A stretch of DNA of 64,000 nt, taken from assembly GCF_003574835.2 (NCBI RefSeq), contig NZ_CP063196.1, forward strand, positions 2,046,001 through 2,110,000. Reading direction: 5' to 3'. How positions within the stretch are numbered: position 1 is the first letter of the stretch; every line of letters begins with the position of its first letter. Below the pieces are notes generated by a model. The model made no database searches and was not told the origin of the DNA. It saw only the letters and a program-made list of their open reading frames with translations. This stretch comes from Thermobifida halotolerans (GTDB lineage: Bacteria > Actinomycetota > Actinomycetes > Streptosporangiales > Streptosporangiaceae). A program made the translations under genes and the position numbers. Shown here piece by piece: positions 45,101 through 52,312 of the stretch.

Positions 45101-45133
45101 CGCCGAACATGGCATCGAGTGCCATGTTTGGCG
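45101..45133. promoter_or_regulatory. TetR operator: 14-bp inverted repeat, 5-nt spacer
   Basis: CGCCGAACATGGCA and TGCCATGTTTGGCG flank TCGAG; 13 of 14 arm positions pair. It lies in the 74-bp gap between the divergent TetR and SDR genes, just upstream of a TACAGT (45134-45139) that is 6 nt from the SDR ATG. Binding would block both promoters. Confidence 0.7.
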
Positions 45134-45145
45134 TACAGTGTCGGC

Positions 45146-45967
45146 ATGGCTGTCGACCACTCCTCCCAGACCACGCTCATCACCGGTGCCAGCTCCGGAA
45201 TCGGTGCGGCCCTGGCCCGCAGGCTCGCCGAACGCGGCACCGACCTGGTCCTCGTCGCCCGACGCACCGAACGACTGGACGCCTTGGCCACCGAACTGCG
45301 CGAGACGCACGGTGTCCGGGTCGAAACCGTGCCCGCCGACCTCGGCCGTCCGGGGGCGGGCCGGGACCTGGCCGCTGAGGTGGACCGCCGTGGCGTCCGC
45401 GTGACCAGCCTGGTCAACAACGCGGGGGTCGGTTCGGACGGCGCTTTCGCCGACCAGGACCCCGCCGAACTCGAGGCGCTGCTCACGCTCAACGTCGTCG
45501 CCCTCGTCGACATCACCCGGGCGTTCATCGACCGGCTGAGCCGGGGCCAGGGCGGATACCTGGTCAACATCGCGAGCGCGGCCGCCTACCAACCGATCCC
45601 CGGCATGGCCGTCTACGCGGCGAGCAAGGCGTTCGTGCTGAACTTCACCGAGGCGCTGTGGTGGGAGACCCGTGGGAGCGGGCTGCGCACCCTGGCGTTC
45701 TCCCCAGGACTGACCCGCTCGGAGTTCTTCGACGCGATCGGCACCGAGGGATACGGGAACGGCTTCCAGACCCCCGACGAGGTCGCCCAGGCCCTGGTTC
45801 GCGCCCTCGACCGGCGCAGGTCCGTGCCGAGCGCGGTGTCCCGGGCGAGTACCGCCGTCTCCGCGGGGCTGAGCCGGCTCCTCGGCCGCAGGACCGCTGT
45901 TTCGGCCACGGCGCGGATGGCGGGTTCGGCCGCCCTGATGGGTAAGCGGCGCCCTGTCACGACGTGA
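45146..45967 (+). CDS. Short-chain dehydrogenase/reductase (DltE/YqjQ-like)
   Basis: A 273-residue SDR from ATG 45146. TLITGASSGIGAALARRLAE, SLVNNAGVGSDG, NIASAAAYQ and AVYAASKAFVLNFTEALWWE give the complete SDR signature. FSPGLTRSEFFDAIG and the C-terminal extension are typical of the DltE-like subgroup. Divergent from the TetR repressor that probably controls it. Substrate unknown. Confidence 0.93.
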   Translation: MAVDHSSQTTLITGASSGIGAALARRLAERGTDLVLVARRTERLDALATELRETHGVRVETVPADLGRPGAGRDLAAEVDRRGVRVTSLVNNAGVGSDGAFADQDPAELEALLTLNVVALVDITRAFIDRLSRGQGGYLVNIASAAAYQPIPGMAVYAASKAFVLNFTEALWWETRGSGLRTLAFSPGLTRSEFFDAIGTEGYGNGFQTPDEVAQALVRALDRRRSVPSAVSRASTAVSAGLSRLLGRRTAVSATARMAGSAALMGKRRPVTT

Positions 45968-46553
45968 ACAGGCGCCATTCCCACCGGCCACCACAGACGG
46001 GGAGCGGCGGTTGTCCACGGATCGGCTCTCGTCGGCCGGTGGCCTGGATCTGTGCTCCTGACCAGGTTGACCGTGGTGCTGGGCGGCCTCTTGCGGCCCG
46101 CTGCGGCTTGGTCCGGTTTGCCTGGGGTCACGAGGCCGTGGGTTCACACGTCCCCGACAGTAGGCGGGCGCTCACCCGGGAGAGCGCCCGTTCGTCGTTG
46201 CACGAGGAAGGCCGGTCGCGGCAGCGGCGCACATCAGCGCCGTGACCGGTCCTCATCACTTCCTGGACAGCCCTTCGGGGCCGCCGTCCTGCACGCGTGC
46301 ATCGCGTCAGCGATTCCGTCCGAGCCGCCAGGACCATGAATGCCGGTGGGCCGGCCCGACCACCGGGCCTCTCGGCGGTCGGGCCGGGCTCCCGGGGGTC
46401 GCTCGGGTAGGTGGGTGTGCCCGTCGCGCGGTGTCGGGTGCCGGAGGCGGCCGTGTCGCCGACCGGGCCGCCCGGATCTCACTGCTCGGGCGCTCCTCCG
46501 CCGCCTGGCCGCGGCTGCGGGAGAACCGGGCCCCGGGCCCGCGGTGGACTCCC
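45968..46553. other. Intergenic stretch
   Basis: No gene supported on either strand and no repeats of note, although long open frames persist because of the high GC content. Confidence 0.35.
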
Positions 46554-47093
46554 TCAGCAGAAGGCGCGCAGGGAGGCGTCCAAGCCGGCCATGAGTTGCG
46601 TGACACGGCTCCTGCCGGTCGGCGCGGGTGGGTACCGGCGAAGGACGTCGACCAGGACCGGTGTGGCCCGCTTCCGAGCCTGCTCGACCAGTCGGGTTCC
46701 AACGGCCGGATCGCCGCCCGCGTGCAACTCGGCTGCGCGCGCCGCGCACGCGGCGGCGCGCAGAATGTGGCCCACCTGGGTGGCTTTCGCGATCGGGTGC
46801 AGGTACGCGGCGGACGCGGCATCGCCGGCGGCGCGTGCGGCCAGACGTGCGGCCTCGGTGGCCGCCTCCTTCGCCGCCCGGTGCGCGTCCAGCGAGGCGA
46901 CGCGCTGCCACCTGGTCCTTCTCGCGCCGTTGGCGAACTCCCAGGCGGCGTCGACGGCCGCTCGGGGCCGGGGATCACCGGGCACGGCGTCCTCGAATAC
47001 GGGGAGGACTTCCTGCGCGCTCTCAGCCGCGTAGCGCGCCACAACCCGCAGCTCGTCCATCGTCAACTCGAAGTCCCCGGACACGACCGCCAT
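46554..47093 (-). CDS. Imm5-like putative immunity protein
   Basis: A 179-residue, Ala-rich, all-helical protein. Features are LRVVARYAAESAQEVLPVFE, PGDPRPRAAVDAAWEFANGA, YLHPIAKATQVGHILRAAAC and DVLRRYPPAPTGRSRVTQLM. This pattern (E-x-L-P-x-F-E, D-P-R-P, A-x-x-A-Y-L-H-P, then R-Y-P-x) is that of actinomycete Imm5-like 'putative immunity' proteins. No toxin gene is adjacent, so it may be an orphan immunity gene. Confidence 0.6.
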   Translation of the reverse strand: MAVVSGDFELTMDELRVVARYAAESAQEVLPVFEDAVPGDPRPRAAVDAAWEFANGARRTRWQRVASLDAHRAAKEAATEAARLAARAAGDAASAAYLHPIAKATQVGHILRAAACAARAAELHAGGDPAVGTRLVEQARKRATPVLVDVLRRYPPAPTGRSRVTQLMAGLDASLRAFC

Positions 47094-47122
47094 GGCCCCG
47101 ATTCTGCCAGGGGCGCAAACCC

Positions 47123-47362
47123 CCGGCCACCGACAGCGCGACGTGGACCGCCTACCAGCGGAGCAGTTCCACCGCGATCGGCGCCGACGCCTCCTGCGGC
47201 ACGACGGCCGGGGTCGCCACGGCCACGGCGTTGGGCACGGTCACCGCCAGCAGTCCCGCGAGCTTCGCGGTGTACAGCCGCAGCCAGCCGGGCACCGCGG
47301 CGAGTGCCACCCGCGATTGGCCGTGGTGGTACCCGCTGGCGGCCGCGAAGACCGCGACGCAG
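47123..47362 (-). repeat. Left copy of a 240-bp direct repeat (ABC-2 permease fragment)
   Basis: Almost identical to 50100-50330 in the same orientation; differences are scattered single bases and one indel of about 9 nt near the right end. On the minus strand it codes for part of an ABC-2 permease (LAAVPGWLRLYTAKLAGLLA, VTVPNAVAVATPAVV) and shares with the right copy an in-frame TAG after ELLRW. Confidence 0.8.
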
Positions 47363-47808
47363 GCCCCTGGACCGCAGTACCTCACGCCCTCCGGTTTCGA
47401 AAGCCTGCCGCCACCGCCACGCCGACATCCACGCCCCCGGTAGCGGGCGGCCACCTGTGCGGTGAGGTCCTCGACCGTCATCATCGGTATAAACCGCCAC
47501 CGGCGGCCGCACCAGGCAGCACACAACCCCGTGGAAGCCCGGCCAGGGAACTGTTCCTGCGACCAGGCCGACCCCGTGGACTTCAGGTGATTTTTGTGGT
47601 TTCGCCCTCAGAGCGCCGCGGGTTGGCGCACATTTCCGCGCCGGGGCAGGGCGCTGTCTCGGGCAGAATTTCCAGAGCGCCCAAGGGAGCACGGCACGGC
47701 CAGCTCCTAGAACGACGACGGCTGGCTGCCGTGGAGGCGCTTTTCTCGGCCGGGGCCGCTAGACGTGCATGGTGTTACATACTGCGCTCTGGTGCGGTGA
47801 GGACACGG
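47363..47808. other. Stretch between the left direct repeat and the PIN-like gene
   Basis: No gene recognised. The first 170 bp keep minus-strand frames of Arg/Gly-rich composition without similarity. The part from 47700 is AT-richer and may hold the terminator of the three-gene operon. Confidence 0.3.
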
Positions 47809-48423
47809 TCAGGGCCAAAGGTCGGGCGACAGCAGTCTGGTCGCCTCGATCGGTGGAAGCCCGTCATCCAGTTCGCGCAACCGCCGGTAGAGCTGACGCA
47901 TATCTGCTTTGCCTGCAATGCGCTTCTTCTGTGCCGCGCGTTCCAAGACGGTCAGCGTGCTGGCCAGGGTGATCGATCCCACTGGGCGTCCGCTGCGCCG
48001 GAGCCGCTTGAGGCGGTCGATCTCCGAGGTGGCGGTCCGTGCCCCTTGCCCGTCGTCGATGAGCACGGTCACCTTCTGGCCTGTTTCGGCGGTAACGACC
48101 GCGTGGGCGATGACCATGATCTCGCCCAGGTCCTTGGGGCGCTTCAGCCGTTCGGCCATGGGCTGGTGGGTGATGCGCTGGACGACGGCCGCGAGTTCGG
48201 GAGTCTGGTCGTCGGACAGGATCTGCATCCAGTCAGGGGTCAGCTTCCTCCAGACCTTCTCGGCACTACGGAAGCGCTTGTCCCGCCGGGACTTGTCCAG
48301 CACCTCGTCCTGCACGGTCTCCGGGGCGCTGAGCCTGCCCAGAACGCTGATGAGGAGACGCTCTTGGTTGATGGAGAGGAAGTTCAGGCCGGGGCCGGCG
48401 TCGATGATCGGCCGGTGGCTCAT
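47809..48423 (-). CDS. PIN-like domain protein, third gene of an XRE-ImmA/IrrE-PIN operon
   Basis: A 204-residue protein from ATG 48423, overlapping the metallopeptidase stop by 4 nt. MSHRPIIDAGPGLNFLSINQ places an Asp at residue 8 as in PIN nucleases. Further acidic positions are ETVQDEVLDK (about 38-41), KRPKDLGEIMVIAHAV (about 97-100) and TVLIDDGQGAR (about 120-123), matching the four-acid PIN geometry. The C-terminal 70 residues are helical and basic (RLKRLRRSGRPVGSITLAST). Probably an RNase-type toxin or effector. Coupling to a protease and an XRE repressor suggests stress-triggered release. Confidence 0.65.
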   Translation of the reverse strand: MSHRPIIDAGPGLNFLSINQERLLISVLGRLSAPETVQDEVLDKSRRDKRFRSAEKVWRKLTPDWMQILSDDQTPELAAVVQRITHQPMAERLKRPKDLGEIMVIAHAVVTAETGQKVTVLIDDGQGARTATSEIDRLKRLRRSGRPVGSITLASTLTVLERAAQKKRIAGKADMRQLYRRLRELDDGLPPIEATRLLSPDLWP

Positions 48424-49289
48424 TCGCGTTCTCTCGTTGTCGTGTCGGGGGGTTCGGGGGTGTGGTCGGGCGTGTTGAGAGCTTCGTCCAAAGCCGCGAG
48501 GTCCACTTCAACGTCCGGTAGTTCGGTGGGGTCGGCCCACACGACCGGCCGTTCGCACGGAACCACTCCCGCCTCCCGCAGCTCCGTTTCGGCTTCCTGC
48601 CGGGTGATGCCGCGAAGCGTGGCGATGGCCTGTATGGACAGCGCGCCTTCGGCGTAGGCTCTGACGGCTCGGGCGAGCAGCCGCTGCGGGGCCCTGCGCC
48701 GAGCGGATTCGTCCTGGAGGGCGCGGTACTGGTCGCTCCATCCGAACCGCGTGGCCAACTGCGGCGTGGTGAGTGACAACCACTCCTGTTTGGTGGCATC
48801 ATCGATGTATTCCGCCTGGTACAGCGCGATCGCGGCAATCTTGGGTGAAACCAGGAAGCGCTGAACGGTCTCGGAGAGCACGGACTGGGTCAGCGATCCT
48901 CGCTCCCCGAGGAATTGACGCAGACCCTCGATCGGGATGAGCAGGTGCCGGGCGAAGGCGTCGGCTCGGATCTCTTCAGGAGACCGGTGACTCCAGCCGC
49001 CCGCCGTACTGTCCGTCACGTCTGCGAACAGGACGTGGCCGAGTTCGTGGGCAAGCGTGCTGCGCTGCCGCATCGGATTGCGGGTGCACGCGACGCCGAT
49101 GAACACGGCGTCGCGTTGCGGGTCCCGCATCATCAGGCCGTGTTGATCCTGGTCGGCGTCGAGTATGGCCACGTCGATCCCCGTGGCCTGCTCGATGATC
49201 GCCACGAGGTCACCCAACGGCTGCACGCCCAGGTTCTGCTGACTGCGGAACCGTTCGGCAGCGGCGCGGCCTTCGGCTTCAGCACTCAC
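48420..49289 (-). CDS. ImmA/IrrE-family metallo-endopeptidase
   Basis: A 289-residue protein from GTG 49289. RNPMRQRSTLAHELGHVLFA contains the HExxH zinc site (HELGH), followed by RSPEEIRADAFARHLLIPIE, whose Glu is the third ligand region. The middle and C-terminal part has LTQSVLSETVQRFLVSPKIA and a helical repeat region (ARAVRAYAEGALSIQAIATL). ImmA/IrrE proteases cleave XRE-type repressors; such a repressor gene is 17 nt upstream here. The PIN-like gene overlaps its 3' end. Confidence 0.88.
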   Translation of the reverse strand: MSAEAEGRAAAERFRSQQNLGVQPLGDLVAIIEQATGIDVAILDADQDQHGLMMRDPQRDAVFIGVACTRNPMRQRSTLAHELGHVLFADVTDSTAGGWSHRSPEEIRADAFARHLLIPIEGLRQFLGERGSLTQSVLSETVQRFLVSPKIAAIALYQAEYIDDATKQEWLSLTTPQLATRFGWSDQYRALQDESARRRAPQRLLARAVRAYAEGALSIQAIATLRGITRQEAETELREAGVVPCERPVVWADPTELPDVEVDLAALDEALNTPDHTPEPPDTTTRERE

Positions 49290-49306
49290 AGTTCTTCGGC
49301 CCCGTT

Positions 49307-49645
49307 TCAGATCGTGGCGGGAATGGCCTGGTCGTCCAGGTAGGCGTCCAGTTCCAGGAAGTCCAGCAGTGCCTGGCGCATGTCGCTCATGTCGGAGCCG
49401 TTGGTGGCGCGGGCCGCGCACTGTACACGCTCGGACACCGCCCCGGTTCCGGTGAGTTGGGCGACCGTTTGCCCGGTCTCCCACGCGATCGCCACGAGTT
49501 CCGGCATCTTCGCCGCCCGGTCCCCGGAAATGATCCGGGACAGGGTGGACTGCGAGATACCCGTGGCGTCAGCGAGGGCGCGCTGGCTCAGACCCGCTGT
49601 CGCACGGGCGCGTTCGATTCGCGCGCCGATGTCCGCCGTTGCCAT
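49307..49645 (-). CDS. XRE-family repressor
   Basis: A 112-residue protein from ATG 49645. DIGARIERARATAGLSQRAL and DATGISQSTLSRIISGDRAA form the HTH. The C-terminal helices (DMRQALLDFLELDAYLDDQA) may dimerise or bind the protease. Upstream on the minus strand lies the dyad GAATCA - 13 nt - TGATTC next to a TATACT box (about 49667-49697), a fitting autorepression site. First gene of the three-gene operon. Confidence 0.88.
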   Translation of the reverse strand: MATADIGARIERARATAGLSQRALADATGISQSTLSRIISGDRAAKMPELVAIAWETGQTVAQLTGTGAVSERVQCAARATNGSDMSDMRQALLDFLELDAYLDDQAIPATI

Positions 49646-49849
49646 CGTCACCACCCCACCAGTCTGAATCACTTTGCTCGAACCTGATTCAAGTATAGGC
49701 GTACGCCCTGTACCGCGCCACGGTCCGAACGGCCGGACACGCCCCCTCACCGACACCACATGTGTTGAGCCCCGTCCCCGGTCGAGCGGGGCCGTCCGAG
49801 CAACCGCCTCACCCGGCGGCCGACCACCCGCGCAGCCCACGCGCGCCGT

Positions 49850-50560
49850 CCGGGGCAGGAGTCCGGGTGTAGAAGAGAGTAGCCGCCCGCCACCCCCGCG
49901 AGGACCGCCGCGGCGAGGACTGGGACGAGTCCGGTGGCGCTGTAGGCCCGGGGTGCCCACCAGGCTCAGACTGGCCTCGTGCGGCAGCAGCCGGATCACC
50001 TCCGGCACCTGGAACACGCCGGTGGCGACCAGGGCGGGCGCCAGTACCGGGACCGCCAGCGGCGCCACCACGTTGCGCGTGATGATCGCGAGGCCGAAGC
50101 CGGCCACCGACAGCGCGACGTGGAACGCCTACCAGCGGAGCAGTTCCACCGCGATCGGCGCCGACGCCTCCTGCGGCACGACGGCCGGGGTCGCCACGGC
50201 CACGGCGTTGGGCACGGTCATCGCCAGCAGTCCCGCGAGCTTCGCGGTGTACAGCCGCAGCCGGCCGGGCACCGCGGCGAGTGTCACCCGCGGTTGGCCG
50301 TGGTGGTACCCGCTGCCGGCCGCGACGCAGACGAACACGTGGACCGGCGCCATCATCACGCCGTCGAGATCGGACAGCGCCACCGGTGCCGACGCGGACG
50401 GCGTCGGTGGCGGCAGCGACGCCCAGTCCGGTGTTGAGCACCAGTGCGGCGACGATGGCCCGCCACGTCGCCGGATGCGTGACGATCTTGGTGACCTCGC
50501 CCGCCAGCACGTCCCGCCAGCGCACCGCCGCGGTGGCTGCTTCGGCCGTCACCGGGCGTC
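49850..50560 (-). pseudogene. ABC-2 type permease, decayed
   Basis: Minus-strand pieces: WRDVLAGEVTKIVTHPATWR and AIVAALVLNTGLGVAAATDA near 50555-50420, then MMAPVHVFVCVAAGSGYHHG, RVTLAAVPGRLRLYTAKLAG and LLAMTVPNAVAVATPAVV. A TAG follows ELLRW, then GFGLAIITRNVVAPLAVPVL and APALVATGVFQVPEVIRLLP. This is the transmembrane pattern of ABC-2 exporters with a frameshift near 50380 and a nonsense codon near 50130. Its middle is duplicated at 47123. Confidence 0.7.
50100..50330 (-). repeat. Right copy of the 240-bp direct repeat
   Basis: Same orientation as 47123-47362; the interval 47363-50099 between them contains the XRE-ImmA/IrrE-PIN operon. Permease homology continues on both sides only at this copy, so this is the original site. 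Confidence 0.8.
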
Positions 50561-50990
50561 CCACCGGTGGAGCGCGACCGCCGCCGCGACGGTGAGCACC
50601 GCCCAGCCGACCAGTACCGCCGCACCGTGCGCCGGGCTCGCGGTGAGCACGTTGGTGGTGGGTTCCAGCAGGAGGTTGCGTGCTGCGCTCAGCGGCAGCA
50701 GGGCGTCGGCGGCCGGTACGGCGGCGAACAGTTGGGCCATCGTCAGCGCGATGAGCACGGTGACGGCGATGATTCCGGTCAGGTTGCGGCGGGCCAGCAG
50801 CGGGGCGGCGAACCCGGTCAGGGTCATCAGGACCGCGTACAGCAGGAACCGTCCCTGCCCCGTCAGCGCCTCGGTGCTCCACAGCAGGGCGGGGTTCCAG
50901 TCGCCTACGCCCAGGTACATGAAGAGGATCGGCAGTACCGCTCGGACGAGTTCGCCGGGTGCGGTGCTGCCCGCACCGCACCCGGCGAAC
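50549..50990 (-). pseudogene. Second ABC-2 permease, 3' portion only
   Basis: The minus strand encodes LFMYLGVGDWNPALLWSTEA, LLYAVLMTLTGFAAPLLARR, NLTGIIAVTVLIALTMAQLF and GWAVLTVAAAVALHRWDAR, about four hydrophobic segments, ending at 50549. Its stop overlaps the start region of the other permease remnant. The 5' part is replaced at 50967 by an IS5-transposase end that forms the palindrome described separately. Confidence 0.65.
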
Positions 50991-51007
50991 TCGTCCGAGC
51001 GGTACTG
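50933..51007. repeat. 35-bp perfect inverted repeat with 5-nt loop
   Basis: Arms 50933-50967 and 50973-51007 are exact complements around TGCCC. The right arm belongs to the plus-strand end of an IS5-type transposase (GELVRAVLVLQLREA); the left arm is the same sequence inverted and fused into the permease remnant. The same end sequence recurs near 58428-58515. Confidence 0.85.
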
Positions 51008-51346
51008 GTCCTCCAACTCCGCGAAGCAGGATGAGAAAGGTTCAGTTCGCCCATTCCCAGACCATCGCGTCCACCTCAGCGATCTCGCGTTCGGTGACCG
51101 CGTTCCGGGTGGATCGGAATCCCGGCTCTGCTGCCTCTCGTCCGCCGTGCAGCGGAATCCACCGAAGGTTGGACAACGGTGTTTCGGATCAAGACGTGCG
51201 ACGGTGGCCGATATCGGCCATATCGCCACGGGTCGGCATCTCAGCCGGATCAACAGGGGAGAGCGGGATGACTTGGTGGCGGGAGAAGTCCGACATCGGT
51301 CAGTGAAATGGAGGGCCACCCCGACCCGCCAACAGCAAGGAGAATC
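51008..51346. other. Stretch between the palindrome and the antitoxin-like gene
   Basis: The first 30 bp finish the IS5-transposase tail. The rest has no recognised gene; it likely carries the promoter of the epsilon/zeta-like pair (an AAGGAG ribosome-binding site lies at 51337). Confidence 0.35.
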
Positions 51347-51610
51347 ATGGCCGGTTCAGCGCGCTTCAGCCCGGACACACCGACCACCGTGATCCACGAA
51401 ATCCTCATGGAGGTCTCCAACCAGGTCGCCGGTGAATACGCCGGACGCTACGGCGACGCCCAGGACCGCCCTGAAGACCAGCGGCAGGCCAACCGGCAGA
51501 TGCAGCGGATCCGGGACCTCAAGCGAAACGTCGCCCCGGAGGATCGCGAGGGTATGACCGCGCAAGTACTGGAACTGGAGCGGGAGCTGCGCGTTCTGCG
51601 TGCGATTTGA
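51347..51610 (+). CDS. Small antitoxin-like protein upstream of a zeta-type toxin remnant
   Basis: An 87-residue, charged helical protein from ATG 51347 with AAGGAG five bases upstream. TTVIHEILMEVSNQVAGEYA, DRPEDQRQANRQMQRIRDLK and a C-terminal coiled region (LELERELRVLRAI) look like an epsilon-type three-helix antitoxin. Its stop overlaps the start of the zeta-like frame (TGATG), the normal order of epsilon/zeta operons. Identity is inferred from this context. Confidence 0.55.
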   Translation: MAGSARFSPDTPTTVIHEILMEVSNQVAGEYAGRYGDAQDRPEDQRQANRQMQRIRDLKRNVAPEDREGMTAQVLELERELRVLRAI

Positions 51611-51854
51611 TGACGGACTACACGGAGTTCCACCTCGACGAGGACACCCTCACCACACGCTTCAACGACCTCATCCGGGACAAGGTCTTCGGTGCCGCCA
51701 AGCCCCCCACCGGCCGGTCGTCGTGCTCTTGGGAGGACAGCTGGCGACGGGCAAGTCCAGCTCTCTCAAGCGGATCACTCAGGACCATCCCGGTATCGTC
51801 CAGATCAGCCCTGATGAGTTCCGGCCCGTCCACCCGAAGTATCTCCGGAGCTGA
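51610..51854 (+). pseudogene. Zeta-type toxin (kinase) 5' fragment, frameshifted and truncated
   Basis: From ATG 51610: FHLDEDTLTTRFNDLIRDKV, then after a frameshift near 51720 VVVLLGGQLATGKSSSLKRI (Walker A) and [15 protein letters not shown]. These are the N-terminal helix, P-loop and the D-x-F/Y-R substrate segment of zeta/PezT kinases that phosphorylate UDP-N-acetylglucosamine. The rest of the gene is missing; IS30 sequence follows. Confidence 0.7.
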
Positions 51855-52230
51855 TGCGAGAACGCCCACACGAGATGCCGCCGGCCACGGAACAGGCGAT
51901 GCAGGCGTGGTCGCTGACCTGGGACCAGGGCAACGAGACGGCCCGCCACCACGAGTTCACGCTGGCCACCGACATCCCGGTCTACTTCTGCGATCCGGCC
52001 AGCCCCTGGCAGCGCGGCTCGAACGAGAACATGAACGGGCTGCTCCGCCAGTACTTCCCCAAGGGCACCGGCCTTTCACAGCACTCCCTGGAGCACCTGG
52101 AGGCCGTGGCCGTCGAGCTGAACGGTCGTCCACGCAAAACGCTCGGCTGGGACATCCCAGCCGAGCGTCTCGCTAAGCTCCTCACGGCCGCCAACTGACT
52201 TCGCGTGTTGCGGCGACCGTTGGATTTCAC
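51855..52230 (+). mobile_element. IS30-family transposase 3' fragment and right end
   Basis: Frame 51854-52198 encodes the C-terminal third of an IS30 transposase: [60 protein letters not shown] and [20 protein letters not shown]. The D and E of the catalytic DDE triad (D-x-[11 protein letters not shown]) are present, while the N-terminal part is missing. GTGTTGCGGCGACCGTTGGA at 52206 looks like the IS30 right terminal repeat. Confidence 0.8.
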
Positions 52231-52312
52231 CCTACTGCGTCGAGGGCCTCACACTCGTGCGGGGTCACATATTCACGAGCAGGCCCGCACACAGGGAAAG
52301 GCTGGTTCCAGG

